Positions 52,417-62,077 of a stretch of DNA of 64,000 nt are shown here, one piece after another. The first letter of the stretch is position 1, and every line of letters begins with the position of its first letter. The stretch covers positions 4,162,501-4,226,500 of the forward strand of contig NZ_CP023278.1 of the NCBI RefSeq assembly GCF_002896875.1, read 5' to 3'. This stretch comes from Nostoc sp. CENA543. Its GTDB lineage: Bacteria > Cyanobacteriota > Cyanobacteriia > Cyanobacteriales > Nostocaceae. The notes below the pieces were generated by a model. The model saw nothing but the letters and a program-made list of their open reading frames with translations, had not been told where the DNA came from and made no database searches. The position numbers and the translations under genes were made by a program.

Positions 52417-53093
52417 CCACTGATGGTACAGAAAAAAAAACTGTGCGAATTTTACTGGTGGATGACCATGCTTTGGTACGCCGGGGAATGAAAGCACAAT
52501 TTTCCCTAGAAGCTGGTTTTAGTGTAGTGGGAGAAGCAGGTGACGGTGTGCAAGCAATAGACCTGGCTGCTAAACTCAAGCCAGATGTAGTGTTAATGGA
52601 TATTGAGTTACCAGTTATGGATGGCATCACCGCCACCCAGCAAATTAAAAGCGATCGCACCGCTAATTGCGTGTTGGCGTTGAGTGCGTTTGATAACGAT
52701 ACTCAAGTCATGGGAATGCTAGCAGCTGGCGCAGATGGTTACTGTACAAAAACTATTCAATGGGAACAGTTAATTGCTGTGATTAACATCCTCCTCCAAG
52801 GAGGCGCATATTTAGACCCACAAATAGCACAGAAATTAGCTCGAATGCTCAAACCCAACATTCCCCCAAAAAATGCACCTGTCCCTGAGACTCCCCTGAG
52901 GCCAATTTTGAGTGAACGAGAGCGTAATGTGTTGAAACTCATCGCGGAAGGCTATTCCAATCAAGAAATCGCTGAACAACTACATCTTTCACTGGGAACT
53001 GTTAAGTCCTATGTGCGGATGGTTCTCAACAAACTCAGTGTTGATGACCGTGTCCAAGCGGCAGCATTGGCCATAAGGGATGGATTGATCTAA
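52401..53093 (+). CDS. NarL/FixJ family response regulator
   Basis: This 230-residue regulator has a receiver domain with LVDDHALVRRGMKAQF, the phospho-acceptor Asp in VVLMDIELPVMDGI and the conserved Lys in CTKTIQWEQ, then a LuxR-type helix-turn-helix at about 165-225 (LSERERNVLKLIAEGYSNQE then LHLSLGTVKSYVRMVLNKL). It overlaps the kinase gene. An unusual point is that its kinase is an HisKA/HAMP type rather than the HisKA_3 type most often paired with NarL regulators. Confidence 0.93.
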   Translation: MEQEMTTDGTEKKTVRILLVDDHALVRRGMKAQFSLEAGFSVVGEAGDGVQAIDLAAKLKPDVVLMDIELPVMDGITATQQIKSDRTANCVLALSAFDNDTQVMGMLAAGADGYCTKTIQWEQLIAVINILLQGGAYLDPQIAQKLARMLKPNIPPKNAPVPETPLRPILSERERNVLKLIAEGYSNQEIAEQLHLSLGTVKSYVRMVLNKLSVDDRVQAAALAIRDGLI

Positions 53094-53393
53094 GTTAGAA
53101 AAAATTTCATCCATACGTCCATAGAGTTCTGTAGGGCTAGTGACTAATGGTAACTGTTCGTGAGTAGGTTGTTCTGACCACAAGATACAGGGATACAACC
53201 TCAAGAGAAATTGAGAGTCCTCTAGCATAGGTAAACACAACACCAAAATGCTGGGAGCAAATAAAGCCATATCCTCATGAGTAGGAACCCCGTAATAGGG
53301 ACACACTTCTACGTCTTGCTTGAGGCAGTAGCCACTGACACGCTGTACGGTAGTGACATGACTACCAATTACCATTATTCGATGCCTTTCCAT
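52989..53393 (-). CDS. conserved-looking hypothetical protein overlapping the response regulator tail-to-tail
   Basis: This 134-residue frame begins MERHRIMVIGSHVTTVQRVS and has an alternating strand-helix pattern (RIMVIGS, ALFAPSILVLCLPM, LYPCILWSEQP) that resembles a small receiver or Rossmann-like fold, but it lacks the receiver Asp/Lys set. About 100 residues lie outside the response regulator gene; the last 34 overlap its 3' end on the other strand. The composition outside the overlap is protein-like. I recognise no family. It may be a small regulator of the adjacent two-component system. Confidence 0.45.
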   Translation of the reverse strand: MERHRIMVIGSHVTTVQRVSGYCLKQDVEVCPYYGVPTHEDMALFAPSILVLCLPMLEDSQFLLRLYPCILWSEQPTHEQLPLVTSPTELYGRMDEIFSNLDQSIPYGQCCRLDTVINTEFVENHPHIGLNSSQ

Positions 53394-53954
53394 GCAACTA
53401 CAAAATAATTAGGGAAGCTAGGTTAATTCAATTGCCTTGCTGTAGGTAAATGTAGTTGGCGATATTAATATTACATAACTACGTAATACAAAGCCAATTA
53501 TTTGAGTTTTAGACCAATTCTTGCTGAAGATATGCAAAAGATGTTCATAAATACCTGTGTGGTGATGTCAATATAATTATCAGCACGGCAGACATCCATG
53601 CTGGCTAGCTTTAGCTATGCTGTTAATTATTGAGTGAATAAAAATCAACTACAAAAAGAATTGGTTGCAAGTACCAGCAAAATATCAACAATCACAAATA
53701 TAGGATTAATCATGTTTATCCACAACATCTAAGTGGATATCCATCTGGATATTTTTATTGGCTGTTCAGGATAGTGTGGTAGCGAGGATTAAATTAACCG
53801 CTAGATAGTGTTTTCGATCACTTACATAGAAGATACTGAACTGATATTTATAACAGCTAGAGTCTTAACTTTTATTTTCTCTATTACAGGCGATTATTAG
53901 GATTTTGAACAGGAAAGTCAGGGATTACGGCAGAAATTTAGGTCATATTCTTCT
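53394..53954. other. intergenic region upstream of the NRPS-PKS locus
   Basis: The 561-base AT-rich spacer should contain the cluster promoter. One terminator-like hairpin is visible, ATATCC-ATCT-GGATAT followed by TTTATT (53737-53758), about 200 bases before the NRPS start; it could end an unseen transcript or attenuate the leader. No strong ribosome-binding site precedes the ATG at 53955. Confidence 0.4.
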
Positions 53955-55871
53955 ATGCAAAAGCAATTATTGCTGGATTTGAATCATAATCAAACAGCAT
54001 ATCCACGTAATAAATCTATACATCAACTATTTGAGGAACAAGTAGAAAAAACACCTGATGCGATCGCCCTTGTATTTCAGGCACAACAACTAACTTACCA
54101 AGAACTCAATCAACGCGCCAACCAACTAGCGCAATATCTCCAAACCTTGGGCGTAGGCAAAGAAGTATTAGTGGGAATTTGTCTAGAACGTTCCCTAGAC
54201 ATGATTGTCGGACTGCTAGCTATCCTCAAAGCTGGTGGGGCTTATGTGCCATTAGATACGGCATACCCCCAGGAACGCCTCGCTTTCATGCTGGCAGATA
54301 CCAAAATTTCAGTATTATTAACTCAACAAGAATTAGTAAATAAATTACCACCCCACACAGCGCGGGTAATTTGTCTAGATACAGACTGGGAAATCATCAA
54401 TCAGCACCCATCAGAAAACCCAAATACTAGCATTACCCCTGAAAACTTAGCTTATGTCATGTACACCTCCGGTTCTACCGGTCAACCCAAGGGTGTGAGT
54501 GTAGTTCACCGTGGTGTAGTGCGGTTAGTTAAAGCCACAAATTACGCTAACTTCAGCAACACAGAAGTATTTTTACAACTTGCGCCCATCTCCTTTGATG
54601 CCTCTACCTTTGAAATTTGGGGTTGCTTACTTAACGGCGGGAAACTTGTCATCTGTCCCAGTCAAACCCCATCCCTCAAGGAATTGGGAGAAATCATTGA
54701 AAAATACCAAATCACTACCCTGTGGCTAACAGCTGGCTTATTCCATTTAATGGTAGATGAAAATATCCAAGCCCTTAAACCATTAAGACAACTCTTAGCC
54801 GGTGGCGATGTTTTATCTGTTCCCCATGTGCAGAAATTCCTGCAAACCGTAGAAAATTGTCAACTAATTAATGGTTACGGGCCGACAGAAAACACAACAT
54901 TTACCTGTTGTCATTACATCACCGCACCCATTAAACCAGATGTATCCATCCCCATTGGTCGTCCCATTGCTCATACCCAGATATACATATTAGACGACCA
55001 ATTGCAACCAGTAGAGATGGGAGCTACCGGCGAATTGTACATTGGTGGTGATGGTTTAGCGCGAGGCTATCTCAACCGTCCAGAATTAACAGCCGAGAGG
55101 TTTATCCAACTGGATATGGGAGATGAAGAAAACCCCCAATCCCTCACTCTCTATAAAACTGGAGATTTAGTCCGTTATCTTCCTGATGGCAATATCGAAT
55201 TCCTGGGACGTATTGACAACCAAGTAAAAATTCGTGGCTTTCGCATTGAATTAGGAGAAATTGAACGGGAAATTGCTCAATATCCTGATGTACGGGAAAA
55301 TGTCGTTGTAGCTCGTCAGGACGCAACAGGCGAAAAAAAATTAGTCGCTTATATTGTGCCGCATCAAGGCAGTACATACAAACAAGAGCGATTACGTAGT
55401 TTCTTGCAACAGCGATTACCAGAATATATGTTGCCATCAGCATTCGTTGTGCTGGAATCCTTACCTTTAACTGCCAATGGCAAAGTAGACAGACATAAAT
55501 TACCCGCACCCAGTCGAGAACGTCCCCAACTAGAACAGGTGTATATAGCACCACAAACAGACCTACAACGTCAGTTAGCGAGTATTTGGTCTGATGTACT
55601 CAACATTGAGCCAGTGGGGATTGATGATAACTTCTTCGATTTGGGGGCAACTTCCACTTTAATCATGCAAATTGCCGCGCGATTGCAACAGGAATTAGGA
55701 ATTGAGCTATCCGTGGTGAAGCTATTCCAGTACCCCACAATTGCTGGGTTAGCAAAATATTTAAATGCCGAACAGCATAGTCAACCATCTTACGACAGGT
55801 TGCAAAGTCGCGCCCAACGCCAGCAAGCAGCCGTATCTGCCCGTCGCCGTCATAGTCCAAGGGGTGTTTAA
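53955..55871 (+). CDS. NRPS starter module: adenylation (valine predicted) and thiolation domains
   Basis: The 638-residue protein holds an adenylation domain (about 20-530) and a carrier domain (about 535-605). Core motifs are complete: YTSGSTGQPKG (A3), FDASTFEIW (A4), NGYGPTENTT (A5), YKTGDLVRYLPDG and GRIDNQVKIRGFRIELGEIE (A7-A8), NGKVDRHKLP (A10). Reading the ten pocket positions by eye gives DAFWLGGTFK, a valine-type code. The carrier serine is S567 in LGATSTLIM. There is no condensation domain, but the N-terminus is the usual C-A linker, so this is a starter module. The basic tail (SARRRHSPRGV) may dock to the PKS encoded three bases on. Confidence 0.92.
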   Translation: MQKQLLLDLNHNQTAYPRNKSIHQLFEEQVEKTPDAIALVFQAQQLTYQELNQRANQLAQYLQTLGVGKEVLVGICLERSLDMIVGLLAILKAGGAYVPLDTAYPQERLAFMLADTKISVLLTQQELVNKLPPHTARVICLDTDWEIINQHPSENPNTSITPENLAYVMYTSGSTGQPKGVSVVHRGVVRLVKATNYANFSNTEVFLQLAPISFDASTFEIWGCLLNGGKLVICPSQTPSLKELGEIIEKYQITTLWLTAGLFHLMVDENIQALKPLRQLLAGGDVLSVPHVQKFLQTVENCQLINGYGPTENTTFTCCHYITAPIKPDVSIPIGRPIAHTQIYILDDQLQPVEMGATGELYIGGDGLARGYLNRPELTAERFIQLDMGDEENPQSLTLYKTGDLVRYLPDGNIEFLGRIDNQVKIRGFRIELGEIEREIAQYPDVRENVVVARQDATGEKKLVAYIVPHQGSTYKQERLRSFLQQRLPEYMLPSAFVVLESLPLTANGKVDRHKLPAPSRERPQLEQVYIAPQTDLQRQLASIWSDVLNIEPVGIDDNFFDLGATSTLIMQIAARLQQELGIELSVVKLFQYPTIAGLAKYLNAEQHSQPSYDRLQSRAQRQQAAVSARRRHSPRGV

Positions 55872-55874
55872 GCC

Positions 55875-58800
55875 ATGAATACACAAGCATTAGAAAATCA
55901 AGAGTCTCTGGATGGTGTGGCAATTGTCGGCATGGTAGGAAGATTTCCTGGTGCGACAACCGTCGATGAATTTTGGGAAAATCTTTGTGTCGGTAAAGAG
56001 TCCACCACATTCTTCTCAGCTGACGAACTAGATCCTAGTATTGATCCTCAGTTGATTCAAGATTCTAGTTATGTGAAAGCTAGGGGTATTATTCCTGGGG
56101 GAGAAAACTTTGATGCGGCCTTCTTTGGCATCAATCCCAGAGAAGCAGAAGTGATGGATCCCCAAAGCCGGGTATTCTTGGAACTAGCATATGCTGCCTT
56201 GGAAAATGCGGGTTACGAATCAGAATCATACAACGGCTTAATAGGTCTGTATGCTGGCTGCGGTCAGAATACCTACTTTGCCAATCATATCTGCGGTCGC
56301 CGGGAAATTATTGATCGCGTCGGTGATTTCCAGACTATGCTGGCTAACGAAAAGGACTTTCTCACTACTCGCGCCGCCTATAAACTCAACCTGAAAGGCC
56401 CTGCTGTTAGTATTAATACCGCCTGTTCTACATCTTTGGTGGCAGTAATTCAAGCCTGCCAAGGCCTAGTTAACTATCAATGCGATATGGCTTTGGCTGG
56501 TGGTGTATCGATGACTACACCCCAAAACAGTGGTTATATTGCCCAAGAAGGCACAATGCTATCTCCTGACGGCCATTGTCGTCCGTTTGATGCCAAATCA
56601 CAAGGCACGATGTTCAATAACGGTGCGGGTTTGGTGGTGCTGAAACGATTAGAAGATGCACTGCATGATGGCGATCGCATCTACGCTGTCATTAAGGGCT
56701 TTGGTATCAATAATGACGGATCTGATAAAGTCAGTTTTACTGCACCTAGTGTAGATGGACAAGCCGAAGCGATCGCAATGGCGCAAGCCTATGCCAACTT
56801 TCACCCAGAAACTATATCTTATATAGAAGCTCACGGAACTGCGACAGCTTTGGGTGATCCCATTGAAATTGAAGCATTGACCCAAGCTTTTCGCATCCAT
56901 ACCGATGCTAAACAATTTTGTGCGATCGGTTCTCTCAAAAGCAATGTGGGACATTTAGTAGCGGCGGCTGGAGTAGCGGGATTAATCAAAACCGCCCTTT
57001 CCCTGTACTACAAACAAATTCCCCCCAGCTTAAATTTCGAGACTCCTAACCCCAAAATTGACTTTGCTAACAGTCCTTTTTACGTCAACACCAAACTCAC
57101 TGCTTGGCCAGAAGGCGCAACCCCCCGCCGTGCAGGTGTCAGTTCCTTCGGTGTGGGTGGGACTAATGCTCACGTAGTTCTAGAAGAAGCACCAGCACTG
57201 CTACCTCCTAGCCTTCCCCGTCCCCAACAACTATTACTAATCTCTGCGAAAACTAATACAGCCCTAGAGACAGCCACCCAAAACCTACAACAACATCTGC
57301 AAAACAACGATGCAATTAACTTAGCAGATGTGGCTCATACCCTACAACGGGGACGCAAAACCTTTAACTATCGCCGCTACCTAGTTTGTCAAAACACCAC
57401 AGAAGCCATCACTGCATTGCAATCCTTAGATTCGAAACGGGTGTTGACGCGCCATACAGAAATCCGCGATCCAGAAATTGCCTTCATGTTTCCTGGACAG
57501 GGATCGCAGTATGTCAATATGGGATTTAATCTCTACAGCCGCGAAAGCGTCTTTCGGCAAATAGTAGATGAATGTGCAGAGATACTTAAACCCCTGTTGG
57601 GTAAAGATTTGCGGGAAATAATTTATCCAGTACCAGCCGAGAAAGAAACAGCCGCAACCATTCTGCAACAAACTCGCTTTACCCAGCCTGCATTATTCGT
57701 AATCGAATATGCCCTAGCGCAACTATGGCAAAGTTGGGGAATCAAACCGCAAGCGATGATTGGTCATAGTATTGGGGAATTTGTCGCTGCTTGTCTAGCG
57801 GGTGTATTTAGCTTAGAAGATGCCCTGATATTGGTGGCTCATCGCAGCCGCTTAATGTGGGAGTTACCATCTGGGTCAATGCTTTCCGTGAGATTACCAG
57901 CAGCCGAAGTAGAAAAAAAATTGACCGGGGAATTAGCGATCGCCGCCATTAATAGCCCTGGGTTGTGTGTAGTGTCTGGGAATCATGAAGCGATCGCCCA
58001 ATTGCAAACCGAACTAGAAGCAGCCGAAATAGTGTGTCGCCCCTTACACACATCCCACGCCTTCCATTCTCCCATGATGCAGGCGATCGTTGCCCCCTTT
58101 GCTGAGATAGTCGGGCAAGTCAAATTATCACCACCCCAAATTCCTTTTGTTTCCACAGTCACAGGTAGCTGGATTACCTCTAAGCAAGCCACAGATCCCA
58201 TGTACTGGGCTAAACATCTGCGTCAAACAGTCAGATTTGCAGATGGGGTGAAAACTCTATGGCAGCATCCACAAAGAGTTTTACTAGAAGTTGGGCCACG
58301 CACCACCACAACAACACTAGCAAAGCAACAAGCTAAAGACGTTAAACAACAAATAGCCATTCCTTCCCTCAGCGACAACGCAGATAACGAAGCCGAATGG
58401 ACTGCCATACTCCAAGCTTTAGGACAACTATGGCTCACAGGAGTCACTATTGACTGGCATCAATTCTACCAAGGAGAAAGACGACGGCGTATTCCTCTCC
58501 CCACCTATCCCTTTGAGAGCCAACGCTTTTGGATTGATCCTCCACCCCACCCCCAGCGTGTAACCAATTCCCAACCTGCCCATTCTCCATTAGAAACAAC
58601 TCAAACTATGTCAGCCCAAACAAAGCTTATTTCCCTGCTGCAAGAAATTATTGAAGAAACCTCTGGACTGGAAATTGCTGGTGTTGAACCCTCCACCTCA
58701 TTTCTCGAAATGGGATTAGATTCCTTGTCTCTCACTCAAGTCGGGTTGGCATTGAAGAAAAAATTCCAAGTGAAAGTCACACTCAGACAATTACTGGAGG

Positions 58801-60800
58801 TTTACCCCGATTTAGCAACCTTGGCTGACTTCATCAAGCAAAGCTTATCTCCCGCCGCTTTATCTGCATTAGTTCCCCCAGAAACCTCTCCAGTACAGGA
58901 AGTTTCTACCAACGGTAACGGCAACGGCTCTCATGCTAAAAATGGTTCCACCCCAATGGCAACAGTACCCCCAGCACCCACCAACGGACACAATGGTAAC
59001 GGGTCAAAAAATGGCTCGACACCCCATATTGCCCTATCACCCGCCGCAACCAACGCCTTAGAAGGTGTGATTAACCAGCAGCTACAAATCATGGCTCAAC
59101 AACTGGCACTGTTGAGTAATACAAATCAAAGTCAACCCCTCTCCTTACCAGTTGTTAATCTGCAACAGCCAGAAATCAAGCCACAAAATCACACCACCCC
59201 CACCAGTCAATCTCCAGAACCAAAAACAACAGCAGAAGATACAGCTCCCAAAAAGGCATTTGGCGCAGCCGCACGCATTGAAACTACCCAAACCAAAACC
59301 TTAACACCCGAACAACGCACCTATTTAGACAAATTTATTCAAAGATACACTCAAAAAACCTCAAAATCTAAAGAATATACTCAAGCCAACCGCCACCATT
59401 TGGCAGACCCCAGAAGTGTTTCTGGATTTAACCCCTTAATGAAAGAGGTGGTTTATCCCATCGTCACATCTCGGTCATCAGGTTCTAAACTATGGGATCT
59501 AGACAGTAATGAATATGTTGATTTAAGTAATGGTTTTGGCTTGAATTTGTTTGGTTGGTCGCCTGCGTTCGTCACTGAAGCTATTGAAGCCCAACTCAAA
59601 CTCGGCATGGAAATTGGCCCCCAAACCCCATTGGTGGGAGAAGTCGCCAAGTTGATGTGTGAAATCACCAACTTTGACCGCGCTGCCTTTTGTAACACCG
59701 GCTCAGAAGCAGTGTTGGGTGCAATGCGTTTAGCACGTACCATTACAGGACGCAACTTAATTGCCATCTTCTCTGGTGCTTACCACGGCATCTTAGATGA
59801 AGTCATCGTCCGTGGTACGAAAAAACTCCGGTCAGTTCCCGCCGCCCCAGGTATTCCCCAAGAAAAAGTAGAGAATATCTTGGTAATTGACTACGATGAC
59901 CCCAATGCTTTAGAAATCCTCAAAAGTCGCGCAGATGAATTAGCCGGTGTCATGGTGGAATCTGTACAAAGCCGCCGTCCTGAATACCAACCCAAGGAAT
60001 TTCTGCAACAACTGCGCCAATTCACCGAACAAGAAGATATTGCCCTCATTTTTGATGAAATTGTCACCGGCTTCAGAATCCATCCTGGTGGCGCGCAAGC
60101 TCATTTCGGTATTAAAGCTGACATTGCAACCTACGGTAAAATCGTCGGTGGTGGCTTACCCATTGGGGTAATTGCAGGTAAATCAAAATACATGGATGCC
60201 TTAGACGGTGGTTTTTGGCAGTATGGTGATGATTCTGTGCCAGAGGTGGGTGTAACTTATTTTGCTGGGACTTTTGTCCGCCATCCTTTAGCATTAGCGG
60301 CGGCGAAAGCGGTATTGCAACACCTCAAACAAAGTGGCCCCAGCTTGCAACAAAACCTCAATGCGAGAACTGATAAGTTTGTCGCTGAATTAATGGGCTA
60401 CTTCCAACAAATGCAAGCCCCATACACCGCCTATAATTTCGGCTCTCTGTTTATGGTCAAGTATGCACCAGAGTTTCCTTATGGTGACTTGTTATTTTAC
60501 CTGATGCGGGAAAAAGGAGTGCATATTTGGGATCATCGTCCTTGCTTCTTGACCACAGCCCATTCTGAAGCAGATTTGGCTAAAGCCATGACAGCCTTTA
60601 AAGAAAGCATTACCGAAATGCAAGCTGCTGGTTTCTTTGCTGCACCAGTCACACACGTAGCCCAGGTTAACAACAACTCACGGAATCAACCACCCCAACC
60701 AGGCGCAAAGTTAGGTAGAGACCCCCAAGGTAATCCCGCTTGGTATATCCCCGACCCTGAAAGACCAGGTAAATACTTACAAGTAGCTGGTGTTTCCTAG
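55875..60800 (+). CDS. type I PKS module KS-AT-ACP with C-terminal class III aminotransferase
   Basis: The 1641-residue protein reads ketosynthase (about 12-440, C184 in NTACSTSL, then EAHGTA and NVGH), acyltransferase (about 530-830, S632 in GHSIGE, HAFH motif predicting malonyl-CoA), carrier (S950 in GLDSLSLTQ), an Asn/Gly/Ser-rich linker, and a glutamate-semialdehyde-type aminotransferase (about 1150-1600, PLP lysine K1422 in YGKIVGGGLPIG). No KR, DH, ER or TE is present. In McyE- and MicA-type enzymes the aminotransferase turns the beta-keto group into a beta-amine. The end, GRDPQGNPAWYIPDPERPGK, is the linker normally followed by a condensation domain, which is missing here. Confidence 0.95.
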   Translation: MNTQALENQESLDGVAIVGMVGRFPGATTVDEFWENLCVGKESTTFFSADELDPSIDPQLIQDSSYVKARGIIPGGENFDAAFFGINPREAEVMDPQSRVFLELAYAALENAGYESESYNGLIGLYAGCGQNTYFANHICGRREIIDRVGDFQTMLANEKDFLTTRAAYKLNLKGPAVSINTACSTSLVAVIQACQGLVNYQCDMALAGGVSMTTPQNSGYIAQEGTMLSPDGHCRPFDAKSQGTMFNNGAGLVVLKRLEDALHDGDRIYAVIKGFGINNDGSDKVSFTAPSVDGQAEAIAMAQAYANFHPETISYIEAHGTATALGDPIEIEALTQAFRIHTDAKQFCAIGSLKSNVGHLVAAAGVAGLIKTALSLYYKQIPPSLNFETPNPKIDFANSPFYVNTKLTAWPEGATPRRAGVSSFGVGGTNAHVVLEEAPALLPPSLPRPQQLLLISAKTNTALETATQNLQQHLQNNDAINLADVAHTLQRGRKTFNYRRYLVCQNTTEAITALQSLDSKRVLTRHTEIRDPEIAFMFPGQGSQYVNMGFNLYSRESVFRQIVDECAEILKPLLGKDLREIIYPVPAEKETAATILQQTRFTQPALFVIEYALAQLWQSWGIKPQAMIGHSIGEFVAACLAGVFSLEDALILVAHRSRLMWELPSGSMLSVRLPAAEVEKKLTGELAIAAINSPGLCVVSGNHEAIAQLQTELEAAEIVCRPLHTSHAFHSPMMQAIVAPFAEIVGQVKLSPPQIPFVSTVTGSWITSKQATDPMYWAKHLRQTVRFADGVKTLWQHPQRVLLEVGPRTTTTTLAKQQAKDVKQQIAIPSLSDNADNEAEWTAILQALGQLWLTGVTIDWHQFYQGERRRRIPLPTYPFESQRFWIDPPPHPQRVTNSQPAHSPLETTQTMSAQTKLISLLQEIIEETSGLEIAGVEPSTSFLEMGLDSLSLTQVGLALKKKFQVKVTLRQLLEVYPDLATLADFIKQSLSPAALSALVPPETSPVQEVSTNGNGNGSHAKNGSTPMATVPPAPTNGHNGNGSKNGSTPHIALSPAATNALEGVINQQLQIMAQQLALLSNTNQSQPLSLPVVNLQQPEIKPQNHTTPTSQSPEPKTTAEDTAPKKAFGAAARIETTQTKTLTPEQRTYLDKFIQRYTQKTSKSKEYTQANRHHLADPRSVSGFNPLMKEVVYPIVTSRSSGSKLWDLDSNEYVDLSNGFGLNLFGWSPAFVTEAIEAQLKLGMEIGPQTPLVGEVAKLMCEITNFDRAAFCNTGSEAVLGAMRLARTITGRNLIAIFSGAYHGILDEVIVRGTKKLRSVPAAPGIPQEKVENILVIDYDDPNALEILKSRADELAGVMVESVQSRRPEYQPKEFLQQLRQFTEQEDIALIFDEIVTGFRIHPGGAQAHFGIKADIATYGKIVGGGLPIGVIAGKSKYMDALDGGFWQYGDDSVPEVGVTYFAGTFVRHPLALAAAKAVLQHLKQSGPSLQQNLNARTDKFVAELMGYFQQMQAPYTAYNFGSLFMVKYAPEFPYGDLLFYLMREKGVHIWDHRPCFLTTAHSEADLAKAMTAFKESITEMQAAGFFAAPVTHVAQVNNNSRNQPPQPGAKLGRDPQGNPAWYIPDPERPGKYLQVAGVS

Positions 60801-60902
60801 ATACTTTTTCCCCTGTGTAAGTTTGAGCCTCGTTTCTGCCTCAAAAGTGTTTAACTAAAGTCAATCAAAACCATCTGAAACTAAAAACCAAAACCTAACA
60901 AT

Positions 60903-61886
60903 ATGTTATTAAGCAATCAAAAACTAACATCTGATAAATTACAGTTAACACTTCCTGAGCAGATAATTGAGGCAAATACTTTGAGCTTTGCAGATAAGTT
61001 CAATGGTTCTCCTTTCATGTTCTCGCACAACTTAGGGAATAATCCCTTATCCGAGATACCCCACTTAGTTGAACTTGCACAGACTCTGATGAGTCAAGGT
61101 GGGAGAATCCACTGTCAAAGCAGTGAAGCACGTTTTAACCAAAAAGCTTTCTCAGGGGGAAATGTTACTAAAGATAAAATTTTAGAGTGCCTGACTCATA
61201 TTGAAGAATCAGCATCTTGGTTGTTGCTTTATAGTGTCCAATCTGTGCCTGAATATAGAGTCTTACTGGAGAAAGTTGTTGCTGAACTAGAAGAACTGAC
61301 TGGTCTACCTTTGCAACAAGATATTTCATGGGAAGATGTCTATATTTTTGTTGCATCTCCTCATGCAGTTACTCCCTATCATTTTGACCATGAATCAACT
61401 TTTCTGTTTCAAATTTATGGACAAAGGGAAGCTCATCTATTTCCCTTCGATCCCTCAACTGTAAGTACCGAAGAATTGGAGAAATATTACTTCGGTGATC
61501 CCAATGCAGGAAGACACACAAATGAGAAGCAAAACAAAGCTCATATTTATACTTTGTCGCCAGGTAAAGGGGTTCATATTCCCGTGCGAAGCCCACATTA
61601 CTTCAAAAATGGCAACAGCTATTCAGTTGTTTTGGGTATTCACTTTGATTTACACTCCTATGATTGGCAAGTTCCAATTTATCAAGCCAACTTCATTTTG
61701 CGTAAACTAGGCTTAAAACCCAAACAACCAGGACAATCTGTACTATCGGATAAACTTAAAATATGGTTGATGGGACTGATATCAAAACGTAACCCTAAAA
61801 ATAAGTATGAGTTTTATTATTCAGGTATAGACAGAATAAAAAATCCCATAAAATCAGTCGTAAATATTTTCAAGAGACTCAATTAG
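60903..61886 (+). CDS. JmjC/cupin-like Fe(II) oxygenase family protein
   Basis: This 327-residue protein has the HxD pair H160-F-D162 in TPYHFDHESTFLFQIYG and a distal histidine, probably H225 in KGVHIPVRSPHYFKNG, the facial-triad layout of JmjC-type 2-oxoglutarate oxygenases. LFPFDPS and SYSVVLGIHFDLHSYDWQ complete a cupin barrel. It follows the PKS by about 100 bases on the same strand and so may hydroxylate the peptide-polyketide product or its precursor. It could instead be a non-catalytic cupin; the arginine that binds 2-oxoglutarate is not identified. Confidence 0.72.
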   Translation: MLLSNQKLTSDKLQLTLPEQIIEANTLSFADKFNGSPFMFSHNLGNNPLSEIPHLVELAQTLMSQGGRIHCQSSEARFNQKAFSGGNVTKDKILECLTHIEESASWLLLYSVQSVPEYRVLLEKVVAELEELTGLPLQQDISWEDVYIFVASPHAVTPYHFDHESTFLFQIYGQREAHLFPFDPSTVSTEELEKYYFGDPNAGRHTNEKQNKAHIYTLSPGKGVHIPVRSPHYFKNGNSYSVVLGIHFDLHSYDWQVPIYQANFILRKLGLKPKQPGQSVLSDKLKIWLMGLISKRNPKNKYEFYYSGIDRIKNPIKSVVNIFKRLN

Positions 61887-62077
61887 AAATCAGATATCCA
61901 AATCCATTTACAATAAGCGTTCATTCATTTATACGAAGACTTAACATCATATAAAGAATTAAATTACATTACTAAAATGATGAACGCTATACCAGAATTA
62001 TGTTTTTACTAGCAATTTTCAACAGCAATTCTTTGTCTTCATAAGTTAACGGATCAACATCAATTCAATCTATTGAT

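Noticed and set aside
53955-60800. Identification as a microcystin, nodularin or microginin synthetase
   Set aside because: There is no FAAL or phenylacetate starter, no methyltransferase or reductive domains in the PKS, and no further NRPS modules in the window; only the AMT architecture is shared.
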